DNA of 32,179 bases from assembly GCA_964534945.1 (NCBI GenBank), contig CAZHSB010000015.1:1-32179 (forward strand), in the 5' to 3' direction. Under the pieces are notes generated by a model. It made no database searches and was not told the origin of the DNA. It saw only the letters and a program-made list of their open reading frames with translations. Each line of letters begins with the position of its first letter. Within the stretch, counting starts at the first letter, position 1. Below are positions 31,591 to 32,179 of the stretch, in pieces. The DNA comes from CAZHFA01 sp964534945. GTDB taxonomy: Bacteria; Bdellovibrionota_C; UBA2361; CAKMMH01. Made by a program: the position numbers and the translations under genes.

Positions 31591-31618
31591 TTATCGGATA
31601 AATTAAAAAAAATCTTTA
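31591..31618 (-). promoter_or_regulatory. sigma-28 (FliA)-like promoter upstream of the 31,554 gene
   Basis: Read on the minus strand, TAAAGATT (31618-31611) is followed after 12 bases by TCCGATAA (31598-31591). The FliA consensus in enterics is TAAAGTTT, 11 bases, GCCGATAA, so 7 of 8 match in each box with one extra spacer base. The start site would lie about 30 bases before the start codon. AT-rich sequence makes chance matches to the first box likely; the CCGATAA box is less so. Confidence 0.4.
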
Positions 31619-31720
31619 TTTATTTTTAAATTACGGTAATTTATTTTAATAATAAAAAGTGGCATTATACTATATAGATAACTATTTTAGTCAAAAAATT
31701 TTTAAATACAACTTATTGCC

Positions 31721-32179
31721 ATGAATTACTCTCTACAATCATTATTTCAAACATCATTAAGGTTTTTTTGCCTACTTACCCCATTTTTTGCGTTATCAAT
31801 GTTCTTATATTTGACAAAAAATTTTACAAATAAACAAATGAAAAAAGATGCAACAAAAATTGCATTATCTACTTTCATTTTTTGCGTCACAATGATCTTC
31901 TTTGGAAAAAAGATTTTTTCTATTTTAGGGATAACTCTCGATGCTTTTAGAGCTGGAGTTGGAACAATATTACTTTTAGATGCAATAGCTTTAGTAAAGG
32001 GGAAAATTGTCCCAATGCAATCTGATGACGATGCAGGAGAAATTGCCATAGTTCCCATGACAATACCAATCATCGTGGGACCTGCAGTAATTGGAACAAT
32101 GCTTGTTGTCGGAACTGAGGCAACAACTTTAGATACTAGACTTTTTAATATTTTAGCTTTGTTTTTCTCATGCGCAACA
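31721..32179 (+). CDS. MarC-family membrane protein, 5' part (cut by window end)
   Basis: From the ATG at 31721 the frame stays open to the last base (153 codons). The sequence has membrane segments at about 14-34, 44-62 and 70-90, and the MarC/UPF0056 hallmarks: 'ILGITLDAFRAGVGTILLLDAI' and 'AIVPMTIPIIVGPAVIG'. Complete family members are about 200-215 residues, so 50 or more are missing at the 3' side. MarC was once linked to multiple antibiotic resistance, a link later questioned; the function is unknown. No good ribosome site precedes the ATG. Confidence 0.85.
   Translation, partial: MNYSLQSLFQTSLRFFCLLTPFFALSMFLYLTKNFTNKQMKKDATKIALSTFIFCVTMIFFGKKIFSILGITLDAFRAGVGTILLLDAIALVKGKIVPMQSDDDAGEIAIVPMTIPIIVGPAVIGTMLVVGTEATTLDTRLFNILALFFSCAT

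Noticed and set aside
1..32179. CRISPR arrays, tRNA or rRNA genes, riboswitches, intact transposases
   Set aside because: Reading the intergenic stretches on both strands showed no regular repeat-spacer arrays, no cloverleaf candidates and no transposase or integrase gene. A tool such as tRNAscan-SE or Infernal would settle this.

Overview
The window has two unrelated parts. Positions 1 to about 1,590 are moderately GC-rich by eye. They hold the end of a SLOG-like gene and a 407-residue hypothetical gene of a kind I associate with Clostridia mobile elements. The part ends in short repeats that look like the edge of an insertion element. Everything after about 1,690 is very AT-rich (roughly 28-30% GC by eye, many A/T runs). 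I read the boundary as a contig chimera or a recent insertion; sequence alone cannot separate these.

The main part comes from a diderm (Gram-negative) bacterium. Evidence: an Omp85 beta-barrel, TamB-type and OmpH/Skp-type envelope proteins, a lipobox lipoprotein, a MepM-like M23 endopeptidase with LysM-like region, and a PcnB-type poly(A) polymerase. The gene set is closest in flavour to the former Deltaproteobacteria (Bdellovibrionota/Myxococcota-like) or an AT-rich candidate phylum, perhaps host-associated. I cannot fix the phylum.

Layout: 1,955-4,132 holds a six-cysteine secreted protein and, divergently, an HDOD-GAF-like regulator. 4,143-5,855 (minus) is ompH/skp followed by a TraB/PrgY-family membrane protein. 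6,041-9,461 (plus) holds a metzincin-like lipoprotein, a GT-C glycosyltransferase and an overlapping exported protein. 9,597-9,930 is rpsT with a strong bidirectional terminator. 9,952-12,898 (minus) holds a Gly-zipper protein and a pair of a degenerate receiver and a compact 7TM-HD phosphodiesterase. 13,054-15,805 (minus) holds an RlmD/TrmA-type rRNA methyltransferase and the M23 peptidase. 16,066-20,177 (plus) is a tight cluster ruvX, mltG, DUF4175-like membrane protein, moxR.

Facing that cluster, 20,195-25,864 (minus) encodes one 1,889-residue protein joining a TamB-like domain to about six POTRA repeats and an Omp85 barrel. The rest (25,953-32,179) holds guanine deaminase, a zinc-ribbon RNase HI, a DUF445 protein, pcnB with a downstream membrane protein, three hypothetical proteins and the 5' part of a MarC-family gene running off the end.

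The common theme is envelope building and remodelling (Skp, TamB-Omp85, M23, MltG, TraB, GT-C) with a few nucleotide-signalling and RNA genes. The most unusual element is the TamB-Omp85 fusion, which would put both halves of a translocation and assembly module in one envelope-spanning chain. Three orphan minus-strand genes for Asn/Ser/Gly-rich proteins without signal peptides, each with a strong ribosome site, are the best candidates for unexplored biology; one has a sigma-28-like promoter match.
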